Origin: an uncultured Gammaproteobacteria bacterium
Lineage (GTDB): Bacteria > Pseudomonadota > Gammaproteobacteria > GCA-001735895
Reading direction: 5' to 3'
Assembly: GCA_945787265.1 (NCBI GenBank)
Contig: CALZHS010000049.1
Location: forward strand, 1-12,047
Length of the DNA: 12,047 nucleotides
Made by a program: the position numbers and the translations under genes. This document shows, piece by piece, positions 1-8,328 of this stretch (position 1 is the first letter of the stretch; each line of letters begins with the position of its first letter). Below the pieces are notes generated by a model. The model saw only the letters and a program-made list of their open reading frames with translations. It ran no database searches and had not been told where the DNA came from.

Positions 1-1
1 G

Positions 2-178
2 CGCCTGTTCGTCACCACCCGCGACAGCATGGATGCCCGCACTCATGCCCACACTGGGGCGACCGTCCCGCTCGCGCATGGCGAGCTTGCGCAGCCGGCA
101 CTGCCAGGCGATAAAACTTTGATACTGTTCGATTGCGTCCACGAAAACTATACGCTCCAACTTCGGTTTCCGAATTAA
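2..178 (+). CDS. 3' end of an unidentified gene (partial)
   Basis: An open frame enters from the left edge and runs 58 codons to a TAA stop. Most codons end in G or C, as in the real genes nearby, which supports coding. The visible tail is soluble-looking, with acidic and aromatic residues near the end (LFDCVHENYTLQLRFPN) and no membrane segment. I do not recognise the family, and the missing N-terminal part would be needed to name it. The gene converges on fhs with only 24 bp between the two stop codons, and I see no hairpin terminator there. A minus-strand frame over the same stretch is less convincing because it overlaps the 3' end of fhs. Confidence 0.55.
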   Translation, partial: RLFVTTRDSMDARTHAHTGATVPLAHGELAQPALPGDKTLILFDCVHENYTLQLRFPN

Positions 179-202
179 GTAAACTATCCCCGTTTCGTCC
201 CG

Positions 203-1876
203 CTAGAATAAACCCTCGACCTGGCCATCGGTATTCAGGTGGATGTTGTCCGCCGACGGTACCCGTGGCAATCCCGGCATGGTCATGATATCGCCGCAAA
301 CTGCAACGATAAACTCGGCGCCCGCGGACAGGCGAACTTCGCGGATCGGTACCTCGTGCCCGCTGGGCGCGCCCATCAGCGCCGGGTCGGTGGAAAAGCT
401 GTACTGCGTCTTGGCCATGCAGACCGGGAAGTGGCCGTAACCATCGGCTTCAAACCTGGCGAACTGATCGCGCACTTTTTTATCGGCGATAATGTCATCC
501 GCTCCGTAAAGCGAGCGCGCGATGTGACGCGCCTTGTCCCATAACGGCATCTTGTCGTCGTAGAGCGTGTGGAACTGGGCCTGACCGGAATCGGCGACCT
601 CGGCCACGTGCTTGGCCAGCTCCTGGGTGCCCTTGCTGCCCTCACCCCAGTGATTACAGTCAAAGGCCTTGACACCGAACTCGTCACAAAACTCACGGAT
701 TGCATTCAGTTCACCCTCGGTATCGGCGGAAAAGCGGTTGATCGCGACCGTTACCGGCACACCGAACTGTTTCAGGTTACGGATATGGCGACCGAGATTG
801 TCACAACCCTTGACGATGGCCTCGACATTCTCACCGGCGAGCTGGTCTTTGGGGACACCACCGTGCATTTTCAGCGCACGCGCGGTCGCAACCAGTACCA
901 CCGCATCCGGACTCAGTCCCGCCTTACGGCACTTGATATCGAAGAACTTTTCGGCGCCGAGATCGGCACCAAAACCGGCCTCGGTAACGACGTAGTCGGC
1001 CAGTTTGAGCGCGGTCCTGGTGGCGATCACCGAGTTACAGCCGTGCGCGATATTGGCAAACGGGCCACCGTGGATGAAGGCCGGATTGTTTTCCAGCGTC
1101 TGCACCAGGTTCGGCATGAATGCATCCTTGAGCAACACCGTCATCGCGCCCGGTGCATTGACATCACGCGCATGTACCGGTTTCTGATCGCGCGTGTAGC
1201 CGACCACGATATTGCCGATGCGGCGACTGAGGTCGTCCAGATCGGTGGCAAGACAGAAAATAGCCATGATTTCGGAGGCGACCGTAATATCGAAACCACT
1301 CTCGCGCGGGGTACCGTTGCCAGGGCCACCGAGACCGATGGTAATGTCACGCAGCGTGCGATCATTCATATCCATGACGCGCTTCCAGGTGATGCGTCGC
1401 GGATCGATACCCGATTTGTTCTCCCACTGGATATGATTATCGACCAGCGCCGACAGCAGGTTATGCGCTGCGCCGATGGCGTGAAAATCCCCGGTGAAAT
1501 GCAGGTTAATGTCTTCCATCGGCACGACCTGGGCATAACCACCACCGGCGGCGCCACCCTTCATGCCGAAACAGGGTCCGAGGCTCGGCTCGCGCAGGCA
1601 CATGACCGCTTTCTTGCCGATGCTGTTAAGCCCGTCACCCAGCCCGACCGTGGTCGTGGTTTTACCCTCGCCTGCCGGCGTTGGAGAAATCGCGGTGACC
1701 AGGATCAGCTTGCCGTCTTCTTTACCCTGCAGGGAATTAATAAACTCAGATGTCAGTTTCGCTTTGTCGTGCCCATAGGGCTTGAACGCGTCTGATGGAA
1801 TATCGAGCTGTTGCGCGATTTCAGTAATCGGTTTGAGGGTAGCTTCACGTGCAATTTCGATATCGCTTTTTGCCAT
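203..1876 (-). CDS. fhs: Formate-tetrahydrofolate ligase
   Basis: The 557-residue product is a cytoplasmic enzyme that makes 10-formyl-tetrahydrofolate from formate, ATP and tetrahydrofolate; the reverse reaction yields formate and ATP. The length matches the family (about 555-560). The ATP-binding loop TPAGEGKTTTT lies near residues 66-76, and strings such as GMKGGAAGGGYAQV and FANIAHGCNS are typical of the family. I chose the ATG giving MAKSDIEIA because GGAG sits 6 nt upstream and this matches usual family N-termini; an in-frame ATG 14 codons upstream adds unconserved residues. The gene lies 173 bp past the transporter that ends the methylamine block, on the same strand. Fhs is often found with methylamine genes, because N-methyl carbon passes through folate. 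It may have its own promoter: TATGAT lies on the minus strand at 1984-1979, without a convincing -35. Confidence 0.97.
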   Translation of the reverse strand: MAKSDIEIAREATLKPITEIAQQLDIPSDAFKPYGHDKAKLTSEFINSLQGKEDGKLILVTAISPTPAGEGKTTTTVGLGDGLNSIGKKAVMCLREPSLGPCFGMKGGAAGGGYAQVVPMEDINLHFTGDFHAIGAAHNLLSALVDNHIQWENKSGIDPRRITWKRVMDMNDRTLRDITIGLGGPGNGTPRESGFDITVASEIMAIFCLATDLDDLSRRIGNIVVGYTRDQKPVHARDVNAPGAMTVLLKDAFMPNLVQTLENNPAFIHGGPFANIAHGCNSVIATRTALKLADYVVTEAGFGADLGAEKFFDIKCRKAGLSPDAVVLVATARALKMHGGVPKDQLAGENVEAIVKGCDNLGRHIRNLKQFGVPVTVAINRFSADTEGELNAIREFCDEFGVKAFDCNHWGEGSKGTQELAKHVAEVADSGQAQFHTLYDDKMPLWDKARHIARSLYGADDIIADKKVRDQFARFEADGYGHFPVCMAKTQYSFSTDPALMGAPSGHEVPIREVRLSAGAEFIVAVCGDIMTMPGLPRVPSADNIHLNTDGQVEGLF

Positions 1877-1996
1877 TCTGGTCTCCAAATCGTGGAAATA
1901 AATCGGCCGGTGCCGCACTTCACACCGCTATGCCTCAATGCCGGGAACCTGGGTTCTGACCGGATTTCAGGACGCAATATCATAGGGGCTGGAAGC

Positions 1997-2024
1997 ATGT
2001 GAAAGTATCGCGAAAGCGACACAT
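1997..2024. other. Bulged hairpin in the EamA-fhs gap
   Basis: The 173-bp gap between the transporter stop and the fhs start contains a dyad. An inner stem TCGC/GCGA closes a GAAA loop (+ strand), and an outer stem ATGTG/CACAT lies beyond a 6-nt bulge on one side. No T-run follows on either strand, so it is not a standard intrinsic terminator. It could be a leader structure in the fhs transcript, a processing site, or chance. A 10-bp palindrome, GCCGATCGGC, lies at 2041-2050 and touches the transporter stop codon. Nothing else in the gap is convincing. Confidence 0.3.
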
Positions 2025-2049
2025 CAGAGGCAAAACGCGTGCCGATCGG

Positions 2050-2958
2050 CTAGCCATCACGCCATAGCGCCCGGCGCATCGGCGCATAGATGAACTCGCT
2101 TAAGCCCGCCAGCGTGATCAACCCGATTCCGGTCAGCTCGCGCACGCCGAGCGGCTCGTTGGCCCATATTGCAGCGGTAATTCCACCGACGCTGATCTCC
2201 GTCATGAACAATAAACCGACTACCCCGGGATTCAAATGCGGCGCACCCCAGAAAGCCGCGTAAGCACCGGGTATCACGATTACCGCAATCGGTATCGCCC
2301 AGGGCAATACATCGACAATCACCGACCAGTCGGGAATCTCGATGTCACCCGCAATCGGTGACAGCGCGAGGACAATCGCGGCAATGACGCCGTAGAAAAA
2401 ATAGACCGAACATATCTCCATGCTGCGGCTACCGTCATCCTTGCGCAGCAGCACCGCTGCCACCGCCCAGCCGACAGCGCCGATCAGCGCCATCCAGTCA
2501 CCTGTGTTTCTAGGCCACGGAAAACCGACATCAATCCCGAACATTACCAGCATGCCGGCAAGCCCGAACGCAATGGCCAGAACCCGCGGCACGGTTATCG
2601 CTTCACCCAGAACAACTCGAGCCAGCAACAGTGACCATACCGGGGTCGTGTAATACAGCACCAATCCCCGAATGACCTCGGTATAAAGCAGCGCATTGGA
2701 ATAAAACGCGAGCGAGACCCCGGTCGCGATACCGATAAAATGCAGCTGCCAGCCACAACGGACGATGCGCTGCCAGTGCCGGACAATCCACGGTGAAAAC
2801 AGCAGCAACGGGATGCCGTAGAACAGCACCGTCGCCCAGGCATCGGTCACGCCGGCGCGGTCCATTCCTCGCAGCGGTATCCAGAACAGACCCCAGGCAA
2901 TACCGCTATAAGCGCAGGCCAGGCTGGCCCTTGCTTTGAGGCTCAGGCTGGCAAACAT
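2050..2958 (-). CDS. EamA/DMT-family inner-membrane transporter
   Basis: This 302-residue protein is strongly hydrophobic, with about ten predicted membrane helices in two five-helix halves (roughly residues 11-143 and 155-292). That is the standard form of the drug/metabolite transporter EamA family. The first half has the typical LLLARVVLGEAIT turn with a glutamate before the next helix; the second has the matching WANEPLG element. Members export or import amino acids, amines and other small metabolites, and the substrate cannot be read from sequence. It begins 35 bp after the gmaS stop on the same strand, so it is probably the last gene of the methylamine operon. A role in moving a methylated amine, glutamate or an N-methylated intermediate is inferred from position only. 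The ribosome binding site is weak, which is compatible with translation following gmaS. Confidence 0.85.
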   Translation of the reverse strand: MFASLSLKARASLACAYSGIAWGLFWIPLRGMDRAGVTDAWATVLFYGIPLLLFSPWIVRHWQRIVRCGWQLHFIGIATGVSLAFYSNALLYTEVIRGLVLYYTTPVWSLLLARVVLGEAITVPRVLAIAFGLAGMLVMFGIDVGFPWPRNTGDWMALIGAVGWAVAAVLLRKDDGSRSMEICSVYFFYGVIAAIVLALSPIAGDIEIPDWSVIVDVLPWAIPIAVIVIPGAYAAFWGAPHLNPGVVGLLFMTEISVGGITAAIWANEPLGVRELTGIGLITLAGLSEFIYAPMRRALWRDG

Positions 2959-2993
2959 GAGGCTTTTGAAAACGAGTGTCTAGAAAACTTCGA

Positions 2994-4310
2994 CTAGCAA
3001 TCCAGCGTGTTTTCGCGTTCCCAGCTGCTCAGGTGGGTCGTATAGCTATCCCAGGCCTGCATCTTGAGTTTGACGTAGGCATCGACCAGTTCGTCGCCCA
3101 GACCTTCGCGGATGACCTTGTTTTTATCGAATTGCCTGATCGCATCCAGCAGGTTCAACGGCAGCATACGGGCACTCTTGGCGCGGTGCCCCTCCTCGTA
3201 CATGTTCAGATGGGTCGGCTCGCCCGGATCACGCTTGTTGGCGATACCGTCGAGTACGGCCACCAACACGCCTGCCTGCAACAGGTAAGGATTTGCCGCA
3301 CCATCCATCAGGCGTAATTCGAAGCGCCCGTCCTCGGGCACGCGGATCATATGGGTACGGTTGTTGCCGGCATAGGTAACCGCGTTCGGTGACCAGGTCG
3401 CTCCCGACATGGTGCGCGGTGCGTTGATGCGTTTATAGCTGTTGACCGTCGGGTTGAAAATCGCGGCCAGGTCAGAGGCAGAATGCATGATACCGCCGAG
3501 CGCCTTGTAAGCCAGTGGCGACAAGCCCAGCCCGCGCGGGTCCTTGCGATTGGTCTCAAACAGGTTTTTCTTGCCGGCGCGATCCCACAACGACACGTGC
3601 GCATGACAGCCATTACCGGTCAGGTGCGTGAAAGGCTTGGGCATAAAAGTAGCGCGCATGCCGTGCTCTTCGGCAATCGATTTGACCATGTACTTGAAGA
3701 ACACGTGCTTGTCGGCGGTCTTCAACGCATCGTCGTAATCCCAGTTCATTTCGAACTGGCCATTGGCGTCCTCGTGATCATTCTGATACGGATTCCAGCC
3801 GAGTTTGAGCATACAGTCGCAGATATGGCCAACCACCGGGTACTGACGCATCAATGCGAGCTGGTCGTAACAGGGTTTGGGCTGGGTGTCATGGCTGTCG
3901 GCAATGTTTTCGCCATCGGGCGTAATCAGGTGATACTCGCATTCAACCCCGGTTTTCATGCGGTAACCCTTACGACTCGCCTTGGCCAGCTGACGTTTGA
4001 GCGCGACGCGCGGCGAAGCCTCTACTTCCTTGCCGTCCATCCACAGGTCCCCTGCAACCCAGCCAATTTCAGGCTTCCAGGGCAACTGGATCAGGCTGTC
4101 AGGATCGGGAACCGCAAACATGTCCGGATGTGCCGGCGTCATATCGAGCCATGCGGCAAATCCGGCAAACCCGGCGCCGTCTTTTTGCATACCCTTGATG
4201 GCGCGTGCCGGCACCAGCTTGGCGCGCAACACGCCAAACAGGTCAACCCAGCTCACCAGGAAATATTTTATTCTTTTGGATTTCGCAATCGCTTCCAGAT
4301 CTTTAGCCAC
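2994..4310 (-). CDS. gmaS: Gamma-glutamylmethylamide synthetase
   Basis: The 438-residue product belongs to the glutamine synthetase superfamily, GlnT/GmaS branch. It joins methylamine to glutamate with ATP, the first step of the N-methylglutamate route. Visible active-site elements are the metal-binding VECEYH (122-127) and NDHEDANGQFE (177-187), the catalytic-loop GNGCHAHVSLW (232-242), NSYKRI (290-295) and the glutamate-binding RFELRLMDG (329-337). The C-terminal ERENTLDC closely resembles the ending I remember for experimentally studied GmaS proteins, and the length agrees (about 435-440). The start codon is GTG, with a GGGGG-containing ribosome binding site 6 nt upstream. It follows the GltD-like fusion gene after 56 bp. 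Ordinary glutamine synthetase is unlikely: the N-terminal pattern LDMTPAHPDMFA and the neighbouring mgs genes both fit GmaS. Activity on ethylamine or ammonia cannot be excluded. Confidence 0.93.
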   Translation of the reverse strand: MAKDLEAIAKSKRIKYFLVSWVDLFGVLRAKLVPARAIKGMQKDGAGFAGFAAWLDMTPAHPDMFAVPDPDSLIQLPWKPEIGWVAGDLWMDGKEVEASPRVALKRQLAKASRKGYRMKTGVECEYHLITPDGENIADSHDTQPKPCYDQLALMRQYPVVGHICDCMLKLGWNPYQNDHEDANGQFEMNWDYDDALKTADKHVFFKYMVKSIAEEHGMRATFMPKPFTHLTGNGCHAHVSLWDRAGKKNLFETNRKDPRGLGLSPLAYKALGGIMHSASDLAAIFNPTVNSYKRINAPRTMSGATWSPNAVTYAGNNRTHMIRVPEDGRFELRLMDGAANPYLLQAGVLVAVLDGIANKRDPGEPTHLNMYEEGHRAKSARMLPLNLLDAIRQFDKNKVIREGLGDELVDAYVKLKMQAWDSYTTHLSSWERENTLDC

Positions 4311-4366
4311 TTGTAGCCCCCTTCGGATTTTATGGTTATGTCTTGGCCGGTAATTCTAATGACAGA

Positions 4367-6883
4367 TCAATGCTGATTCAAACTTCCCGCCATGGGCACG
4401 CCCGCGGCTTGCGATACCGCGAGCGTGATCGCGCGCAGATCCTCGGGCTCGAGGTTGTGTACGTTGGTTTTGCCGGTGCAGCGCGCCATCATCGCGGCTT
4501 CGGCATTGAATGCCTGCAGCAGGTTGTAACTGCGCTCCTCGCGCTCTTCGCGCGTCAGGTCGGCATTGAAGACCGGCTCACCGGCAGTAATATCGGCGCC
4601 GAGCGCGATCGCCGCGGCCGCGCCGATGACTACGGCATTGGCGCCGAGCGCAAGTATCTTGGCGCTATCGGTGCCGGTGCGCAGACCGCCGAAGTAGACC
4701 AGGTCAATATCCTCTTCCCGGTTCATCGCTCTCAACTGGCTGATCGCATGGTTCAAAATCGAAATATCGGGTGCGCCGGTCAGTTCGGAAGCAATTTCCG
4801 GCAGGCCGTCACCCGGATCGAGTAACAGGAAATCGAGTTCCTGCAACAGCGCAAACGGCAGCGCCTGTGCGAGGTTGTGGCTGTCGACCAGCAGGCCGGT
4901 CGGTTGAGCTTCCACTACCCTGGTTACCTTGCCTGCCTGCAGCGCCGGGTCAGCCCTGAACACCACCGCGTCGGCCGCGGCATCGGCGTCGTCGTCGGCA
5001 ATCTGTATCCACCTGGCATCCCCGCCGAGCGGAGCAACTCCAATGTAGGCGGCGCCATGTTGCGCAATGGCGCTGGCATAGGCATCGCGGATTTCATCCG
5101 GGGCATGGTCGAGGCCAGCCACCGCGAACGGGATATCGAGCTGCAGGCTGTTGATCGCGCCGAGGTCGGTCGCGGTTTTACAGTCCTCGCGGTAGGGATC
5201 GATCACCAGGCGCGACAGGTTCGCCGGCAGAAACACCAGGTCGTCGAGCGTAGCCTCGTGTTCCTCGCCAAACGGGTTGTCGCGGTTTTCCAGGCGCCCC
5301 TGCAGGATACTGGCTTCAAGTTCGATATCTTTTGGCGTGATGCGCGACATCGCGAAAATCGACTCGCGGCTGGTCACGGTGTAATCAGCCGACCCGGTTT
5401 CGGCATCGCAACGGAAACAGCGTGCGGCTTCGAACTTTGCCTCGTCGGCGGTATAGGTCGATTCGATCTCGGGAAACTCGATCGGAATTTCGCCGAGCCC
5501 ATGAAATTTCTGGTCGACCCGGGGATTAAGTTCCCAGGCCGGATCGTTGCAGATCGGCACCCGCCGCGTGCGGTACGGGGTGCGGTACGACAGTGGCTTG
5601 TCGTTACCCTCGAGGTAGGCTTTGATGTAATAGGCCGCGCGATGGCCCTGGTACATGGCCTCGACGATGGTGGAGCCGCCGAAGGCGCCGTCACCGGCCG
5701 CAAACACTTTTGCATCCGTGGTTTGCATGCCCTCGAGCTCGGTCCGGACGCGATCCCAGTCCATCATACCGAGGGCATCAAGCTCGGCGTTTTCGGCTTT
5801 CTGCCCGACTGCGGCAATCACCAGTCCGCACTCGATATCGTGCTCGGAACCGTCGATATTAATCGGTCGGCGACGCCCGTCTTCATCGGGTTCGCCCAGC
5901 TCGGTGCGCACGCAGCGCAGCGCCTTGCCATCGATGACCTCGACCGGCTGCGTGTTGTATACCACTTCGATGCCTTCCTCGATCGCGCCGTGCAGTTCCT
6001 CGCGGCGCGCCGGCATGGCTTCGAAGTCGCGACGGTAAACGACCTTGACCTGCTTCACGCCCGGCAGGCGTTTGGCCACGCGGCAGGCATCCATCGCGAC
6101 ATCGCCGCCACCGATGACGAGCACGGTTTCCGGCAGGGTCGGGCGTTCGCCGTCATTGACGCGGTACAGGAAACTGACGCCGTCTTCGACAAAGGGCGCT
6201 TTTTCACCGGGAATACCCATCGGCTTGCCGACAAAGGCGCCGATCGACAACAGCACAGCGTCATGCTTTTGCTTCAGTTCATCGAGCGATACCTGCTCGC
6301 CGAGAGCGCTATTGAGATGAATCCTGATGCCGGGGCAATGCGCCAGCATGCGATCGATATCCTGCTGCATGGCCGATTCCGGCAGGCGGAAGCGCGGAAT
6401 ACCCCAGTACATCATGCCGCCGAGCTTGTCGGTGGCCTCGTAAACGTGAACCTCGTAGCCAGCCTCGGCGATGTCGTGCGCGGCGGTCAGCCCTGCCGGG
6501 CCGGCGCCGACGATAGCAACGGTCCTGTCCTGGGTAATCTCGACTGGCGGCAGCGCAAATCCGGGACCGAGGGCCTCGAGCACGTAGCGCTTGAGGTTGC
6601 GGATCGCGATTGCACCGTCGCTGTCGGCGCGGCGGCAGGCCGGTTCGCAGGGAGCATCGCAGACGCGTCCGCAGATCGCGCTGAACGGATTGGTCGCGGT
6701 AATGGCTTCCAGGGCTTCCTCGTTCTTGCCTTCCCAGATGTAGGCGATGTAGGACGGCGCGTCGGTACCGATCGGGCAGGCCACCTGGCACGGTGCCGGC
6801 ACGAAATGAATGTCGTTGGTATCGTCATCGAGGTCCGGCGTCGCGGTGATCGAGAACTGGAATTCGGCGTCGTTCAGTTTCAT
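4367..6883 (-). CDS. GltD-like oxidoreductase fused to degenerate FMN barrel
   Basis: This 838-residue protein has two parts. Residues 1-500 resemble the glutamate synthase small subunit: an N-terminal Fe-S domain with cysteines at 32, 36, 71, 75, 79 and 83, an FAD site GAGPAG (126-131), an NAD(P)H site GGGDVAMD (258-265), the FAD-closing AAGDGAFGGS (395-404), and CFRC (489-492). Residues about 548-835 align by eye with the FMN domain of glutamate synthase-type proteins: YREDCKTATDLG, the phosphate-site-like GGLRTGTDSAKILALGA (732-748) and the tail HNLEPEDLRAIT. The substrate and iron-sulfur loops are missing, so this half is probably not catalytic. The gene overlaps mgsC by 4 bp (ATGA) and precedes gmaS, so it is translated with the mgs genes. 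The likely role is feeding NAD(P)H electrons to MgsC; this is inferred. A plain GltD would be about 470 residues. Confidence 0.88.
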   Translation of the reverse strand: MKLNDAEFQFSITATPDLDDDTNDIHFVPAPCQVACPIGTDAPSYIAYIWEGKNEEALEAITATNPFSAICGRVCDAPCEPACRRADSDGAIAIRNLKRYVLEALGPGFALPPVEITQDRTVAIVGAGPAGLTAAHDIAEAGYEVHVYEATDKLGGMMYWGIPRFRLPESAMQQDIDRMLAHCPGIRIHLNSALGEQVSLDELKQKHDAVLLSIGAFVGKPMGIPGEKAPFVEDGVSFLYRVNDGERPTLPETVLVIGGGDVAMDACRVAKRLPGVKQVKVVYRRDFEAMPARREELHGAIEEGIEVVYNTQPVEVIDGKALRCVRTELGEPDEDGRRRPINIDGSEHDIECGLVIAAVGQKAENAELDALGMMDWDRVRTELEGMQTTDAKVFAAGDGAFGGSTIVEAMYQGHRAAYYIKAYLEGNDKPLSYRTPYRTRRVPICNDPAWELNPRVDQKFHGLGEIPIEFPEIESTYTADEAKFEAARCFRCDAETGSADYTVTSRESIFAMSRITPKDIELEASILQGRLENRDNPFGEEHEATLDDLVFLPANLSRLVIDPYREDCKTATDLGAINSLQLDIPFAVAGLDHAPDEIRDAYASAIAQHGAAYIGVAPLGGDARWIQIADDDADAAADAVVFRADPALQAGKVTRVVEAQPTGLLVDSHNLAQALPFALLQELDFLLLDPGDGLPEIASELTGAPDISILNHAISQLRAMNREEDIDLVYFGGLRTGTDSAKILALGANAVVIGAAAAIALGADITAGEPVFNADLTREEREERSYNLLQAFNAEAAMMARCTGKTNVHNLEPEDLRAITLAVSQAAGVPMAGSLNQH

Positions 6884-8328
6884 CCGGCTTTCCTGTCGAG
6901 CAGTTCGAGACCGGTCAGCGGTCGCCGGGTTTCCTTGTGTTCGGGCGCGTACGGCAGGCCGGTAATATCGGCCGCTTCCGGTGTCAGCGCGACCAGGTCA
7001 CCGCGGTTTACCCGGTGCACGTCATCGTAACCGAGCGCTCTGGTGATCGCAGCAATTTGCCAGCGCAGCGATTCGAGGTAACGGTGGATATTCATCGCCT
7101 GGCGATCGAGGTCGTAGCGCGCCTCGTGCACGGGATCCTGGGTGGCAATGCCAACCGGGCAGGTACCGACGTGGCACTGCATGCAGGCGATACAGCCGCC
7201 GGCAATAATCGCCGCGGTACCGACCGAAGTACAGTCGGCGCCCAGCGCGAGCATCTTGACCACGTCGACGCCATCCTTGATACCGCCCATCATGACCAGG
7301 TCCATGTCGTCGCCGGCATCGATTTCATGCAGTCCGTCAACCGCTTCCTGCACCGCCGACAGCGTCGGGATGCCGACGTTCTCTAGCACCTCGGTGCTGG
7401 CCGCACCGGTCGACCCCTGCAGGCCGTCGAGTTCAACGAAGTCGAATCCATCCTTGTAGGCGATCTTGATATCGTCGTTGACGCGCCCCGCGCCCATCTT
7501 GATGCCGATCGGCACCTTGTGAAAGGTCGCCTCGCGAAATTCCTGCAGCTTGATGACGAGGTCGTCGGCGCCGAGCACGTCCGGGTGGCGCGACGGCGAG
7601 CGCAGGTCGATACCCACCGGGATACCGCGGATCGCGGCAAGCTCAGGTGTTACCTTCTTCGCCATCAACTGGCCGCCAAGACCTGGCTTGGCACCCTGGG
7701 AAATGTAAATCTCGATCGCATCGGCGCGCTGCATGTCCTTGACGTTCCAGCCGAGCCGCCCCGACAGGCACTGGAAGATCAGCTGGTCGGCCTCGGCGCG
7801 CTGCTCGTCGAGCATGCCGCCCTCGCCGGTGTTTTCCGAAATGCCGGACAGGCGCGAGGCACGCGCGAGTGCGATCTTGACCTTGCGACTCAGCGCACCA
7901 AAACTCATCGGCGCGATCATGACCGGCATCGACAGGCCCAGCGGTTTGGCACCGAAGCGTCCGCCAACCGTTGTCTTGAGGTTGATGTCGGTTAATTCAT
8001 CAGGATTGGGTGCAACCGTGGAAACGTCCCTGGCAAAAGCGATGTCGTTCAGGTGCGGCACCGGCTTGGATGCGCCGTAACCGCGTATGCGGTAGCGACC
8101 GACCTCGCCCTTAATCCAGATATCTTCCTGCACCTTGGGGTTCCAGTAATTACTGGACTTCGACGATACGAAGAACGGTTGCGGCCGGGAGCGCGGCTCC
8201 TGGTTGGCATAACGCAGTTTCTTGCCGGCGTTGACGACCTTGGTGAAGTCACCGTTAAACTTGAGCTTGTAGCGCTCGAGGAATTCCATGATGTCATCGC
8301 GCTCGTCAGGCTCCATGTCGACGATCAT
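6880..8328 (-). CDS. mgsC: N-methylglutamate synthase FMN subunit (GltB2-like)
   Basis: The 482-residue product is the FMN-binding glutamate synthase domain, predicted to receive the amine released by MgsA and to form N-methylglutamate. Family motifs are APMSFGALS (139-147), ENTGEGGM (165-172), QGAKPGLGG (211-219), SPSRHPD (244-250), DGLQGSTGAA (301-310) and the phosphate site MGGIKDGVD (347-355). Cys379, Cys385 and Cys390, followed by PVGIATQ, give the Cys-x5-Cys-x4-Cys 3Fe-4S motif of true glutamate synthase. The MgsC/GlxD proteins I remember from rhizobia and roseobacters lack it. I chose the ATG at 8328, preceded by AAGG, because the longer frame runs far back into mgsB; an ATG four codons later is possible. 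The first 50 residues look like the tail of a GXGXG subunit. Alternatively, this could be a general glutamate synthase rather than a methylamine-specific one. Confidence 0.87.
   Translation of the reverse strand: MIVDMEPDERDDIMEFLERYKLKFNGDFTKVVNAGKKLRYANQEPRSRPQPFFVSSKSSNYWNPKVQEDIWIKGEVGRYRIRGYGASKPVPHLNDIAFARDVSTVAPNPDELTDINLKTTVGGRFGAKPLGLSMPVMIAPMSFGALSRKVKIALARASRLSGISENTGEGGMLDEQRAEADQLIFQCLSGRLGWNVKDMQRADAIEIYISQGAKPGLGGQLMAKKVTPELAAIRGIPVGIDLRSPSRHPDVLGADDLVIKLQEFREATFHKVPIGIKMGAGRVNDDIKIAYKDGFDFVELDGLQGSTGAASTEVLENVGIPTLSAVQEAVDGLHEIDAGDDMDLVMMGGIKDGVDVVKMLALGADCTSVGTAAIIAGGCIACMQCHVGTCPVGIATQDPVHEARYDLDRQAMNIHRYLESLRWQIAAITRALGYDDVHRVNRGDLVALTPEAADITGLPYAPEHKETRRPLTGLELLDRKAG

Noticed and set aside
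12..299. 95-codon minus-strand frame at the left edge
   Set aside because: It overlaps the 3' end of fhs in another frame and has no recognisable features. The + strand frame ending at 178 is the better candidate.
569..1795. 408-codon + strand frame antisense to fhs
   Set aside because: Shadow of the high-GC fhs gene; the product has no family features, and Fhs is unambiguous.
1877..1918. N-terminal extension of fhs by 14 codons
   Set aside because: The internal ATG has a GGAG site at proper spacing and matches usual Fhs N-termini.
3483..4316. 277-codon + strand frame antisense to gmaS
   Set aside because: Shadow frame; all glutamine synthetase motifs are on the minus strand.
4877..7030. 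717-codon open frame on the + strand, antisense to the GltD-like fusion and the end of mgsC
   Set aside because: It mirrors the codon periodicity of the minus-strand genes, has no recognisable motifs, and the opposite strand encodes clear enzyme domains throughout.
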